DNA from: JADJTT01 sp049306275
GTDB taxonomy: Bacteria; Bacteroidota; Bacteroidia; Chitinophagales; Saprospiraceae
Assembly: GCA_049306275.1 (NCBI GenBank)
Contig: JBAQQB010000097.1
Span: forward strand, 1 to 30,836
DNA: 30,836 nucleotides
Direction: 5' to 3'
A program made the position numbers and the translations under genes. Of the stretch, positions 30,022 through 30,836 are shown one piece after another. Numbering within the stretch: position 1 is the stretch's first letter; each line of letters starts with the position of its first letter. The notes beneath the pieces are model-generated. The model searched no databases. It saw only the letters and a list, made by a program, of their open reading frames with translations, and was not told the origin of the DNA.

Positions 30022-30836
30022 TCACCGCGCAGCCTGAAAACAGGAAGCCGGCAGCCCCGCCCCGTTAAACAGGTTGGGCTCGGCCGTATTGCTCCAGGCA
30101 AAACGGACAGACACGGGCTCGGGCACTTTCGGAGAAGTCAGGACCACCGTTTCCCCGTCGATGACCGCTTTGGCGGGGTGGTAGACCCCGTCGGCGCCGG
30201 CGATCTCGAAATGGCTGGGTTCGGAGCCTTTGGAATGCAGGCCTTCTGCGTAATCGAAATAGACCTGTAAATTCTTGCCTTTCACCTTGTGCATGCGGTA
30301 CAACGGGCCGTTGACCACCTGGTCGATGACGTGGTAGTAGTCTTTGAGCGCGATGTTGGCGAGGCGCAGCCCGGCATCCTGTTTATTGCCGGGGTGGATA
30401 TCATTGATGTTGCCGATATCGCTGGTTACAATCATGCCCGTTTTTGGGGTTTCCAGGGCGCGGCGCTGGGCGTCCCTGACCATGGCGCCCGACAGGGGTG
30501 TTTCGTATTTGTAGGGGGCGATCTGGGCGTAGTAGAAGGGAAATTCGTAGCCCCACTGCGCACGCCAGCTTGTGATCAGGGCCTGGAGCATTTCCTTGTA
30601 AGTGACGGGATTGGCTGTGTTGGTCTCCCCCTGGTACCAGATAACCCCGGCGATGGGAAAGCTGGTGATCGGCGCGACCATGGCGTTGTACACCCTCCCT
30701 GGTTCTCGGGGGCTCCAGGTCATTTCCGGCATGAGGGCGGCCGCTTCGGAAAGCAGTGAGTCGCCGGTAATGACTTCTTCCGGCATCCAGACCTCCGCGG
30801 GTGTGCCGCCCCAACTGGTATTGATGAGGCCGATGG
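30022..30836 (-). CDS. Sialate O-acetylesterase-like SGNH esterase, 5' end outside the window
   Basis: The C-terminal 271 codons of a larger minus-strand gene; the frame stays open to the window edge. Reading inward, the family features are GLINTSWGGTPAEVWMP, GVIWYQGETN, FYYAQIAPYKYE and DIHPGNKQDAGLRLA, whose His (in DIHP) would be the catalytic one. The last part (about 90 residues, SVRFAWSNTAEPNLFN) is the beta-domain typical of bacterial SASA (PF03629) proteins. Such enzymes remove O-acetyl groups from sialic acid or from xylan and other glycans. The signal peptide and the catalytic Ser region expected upstream cannot be seen. It is convergent with the GH2 gene and may be part of another glycan-degradation locus. 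Confidence 0.9.
   Translation of the reverse strand, partial: IGLINTSWGGTPAEVWMPEEVITGDSLLSEAAALMPEMTWSPREPGRVYNAMVAPITSFPIAGVIWYQGETNTANPVTYKEMLQALITSWRAQWGYEFPFYYAQIAPYKYETPLSGAMVRDAQRRALETPKTGMIVTSDIGNINDIHPGNKQDAGLRLANIALKDYYHVIDQVVNGPLYRMHKVKGKNLQVYFDYAEGLHSKGSEPSHFEIAGADGVYHPAKAVIDGETVVLTSPKVPEPVSVRFAWSNTAEPNLFNGAGLPASCFQAAR

Overview
The window looks like a chromosomal segment of a GC-rich member of the Bacteroidota, most likely of the Saprospiria type (inference). The support is a SusC/SusD pair, one protein with a type A and one with a type B (gliding-motility-associated) type IX secretion C-terminal domain, many signal-peptide or lipobox proteins, and promoters of the Bacteroidota form TTTG-N18/19-TAnnTTTG. 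Genes rarely show a strong Shine-Dalgarno sequence. No rRNA, tRNA, CRISPR array, transposase or phage gene was seen. No gene-free stretch exceeds 300 bases if two small proposed genes (7271-7561 and 25648-25998) are accepted.

Layout. 1-7561 holds a secreted GH65 glycosidase, an unknown secreted protein, a type B T9SS cargo protein on the minus strand, a membrane-anchored GH73 glucosaminidase followed by a protein that may be its degenerate relative, a strong terminator and a small unknown ORF. 7565-9588 holds two minus-strand lipoproteins (double FAS1; PKD plus CBM9-like). 9818-17066 is a tightly spaced operon: susC, susD, an EamA-type permease, and a T9SS-secreted DUF4874/DUF4832 protein. 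It meets a leftward deoR-pfkB pair tail to tail with a 14-bp overlap. From the deoR promoter region a rightward five-gene operon diverges (18972-25053): agaS, a second PfkB kinase, a class II GatY/KbaY-type aldolase, an exported amidohydrolase and a GH36-like lipoprotein. The last part holds an RRM RNA-binding protein, two small unknowns, a LacZ-type GH2 beta-galactosidase and, cut by the window end, a sialate O-acetylesterase-like gene.

How the genes fit together. agaS, two PfkB kinases, a tagatose-bisphosphate-type aldolase and a DeoR regulator form the tagatose-6-phosphate branch used for galactosamine or N-acetylgalactosamine. Beside it are an outer-membrane SusCD importer, an inner-membrane permease, a T9SS-exported candidate glycosidase and a GH36 lipoprotein. 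The best reading is a polysaccharide utilization locus for a glycan containing galactosamine, GalNAc or galactose (inference). A recognisable GalNAc-6-phosphate deacetylase is absent, and the exported amidohydrolase is unexplained. The regulatory region between deoR and agaS has a good promoter flanked by two exact 16-bp direct repeats, plus an inverted repeat near deoR. These are candidate operators.
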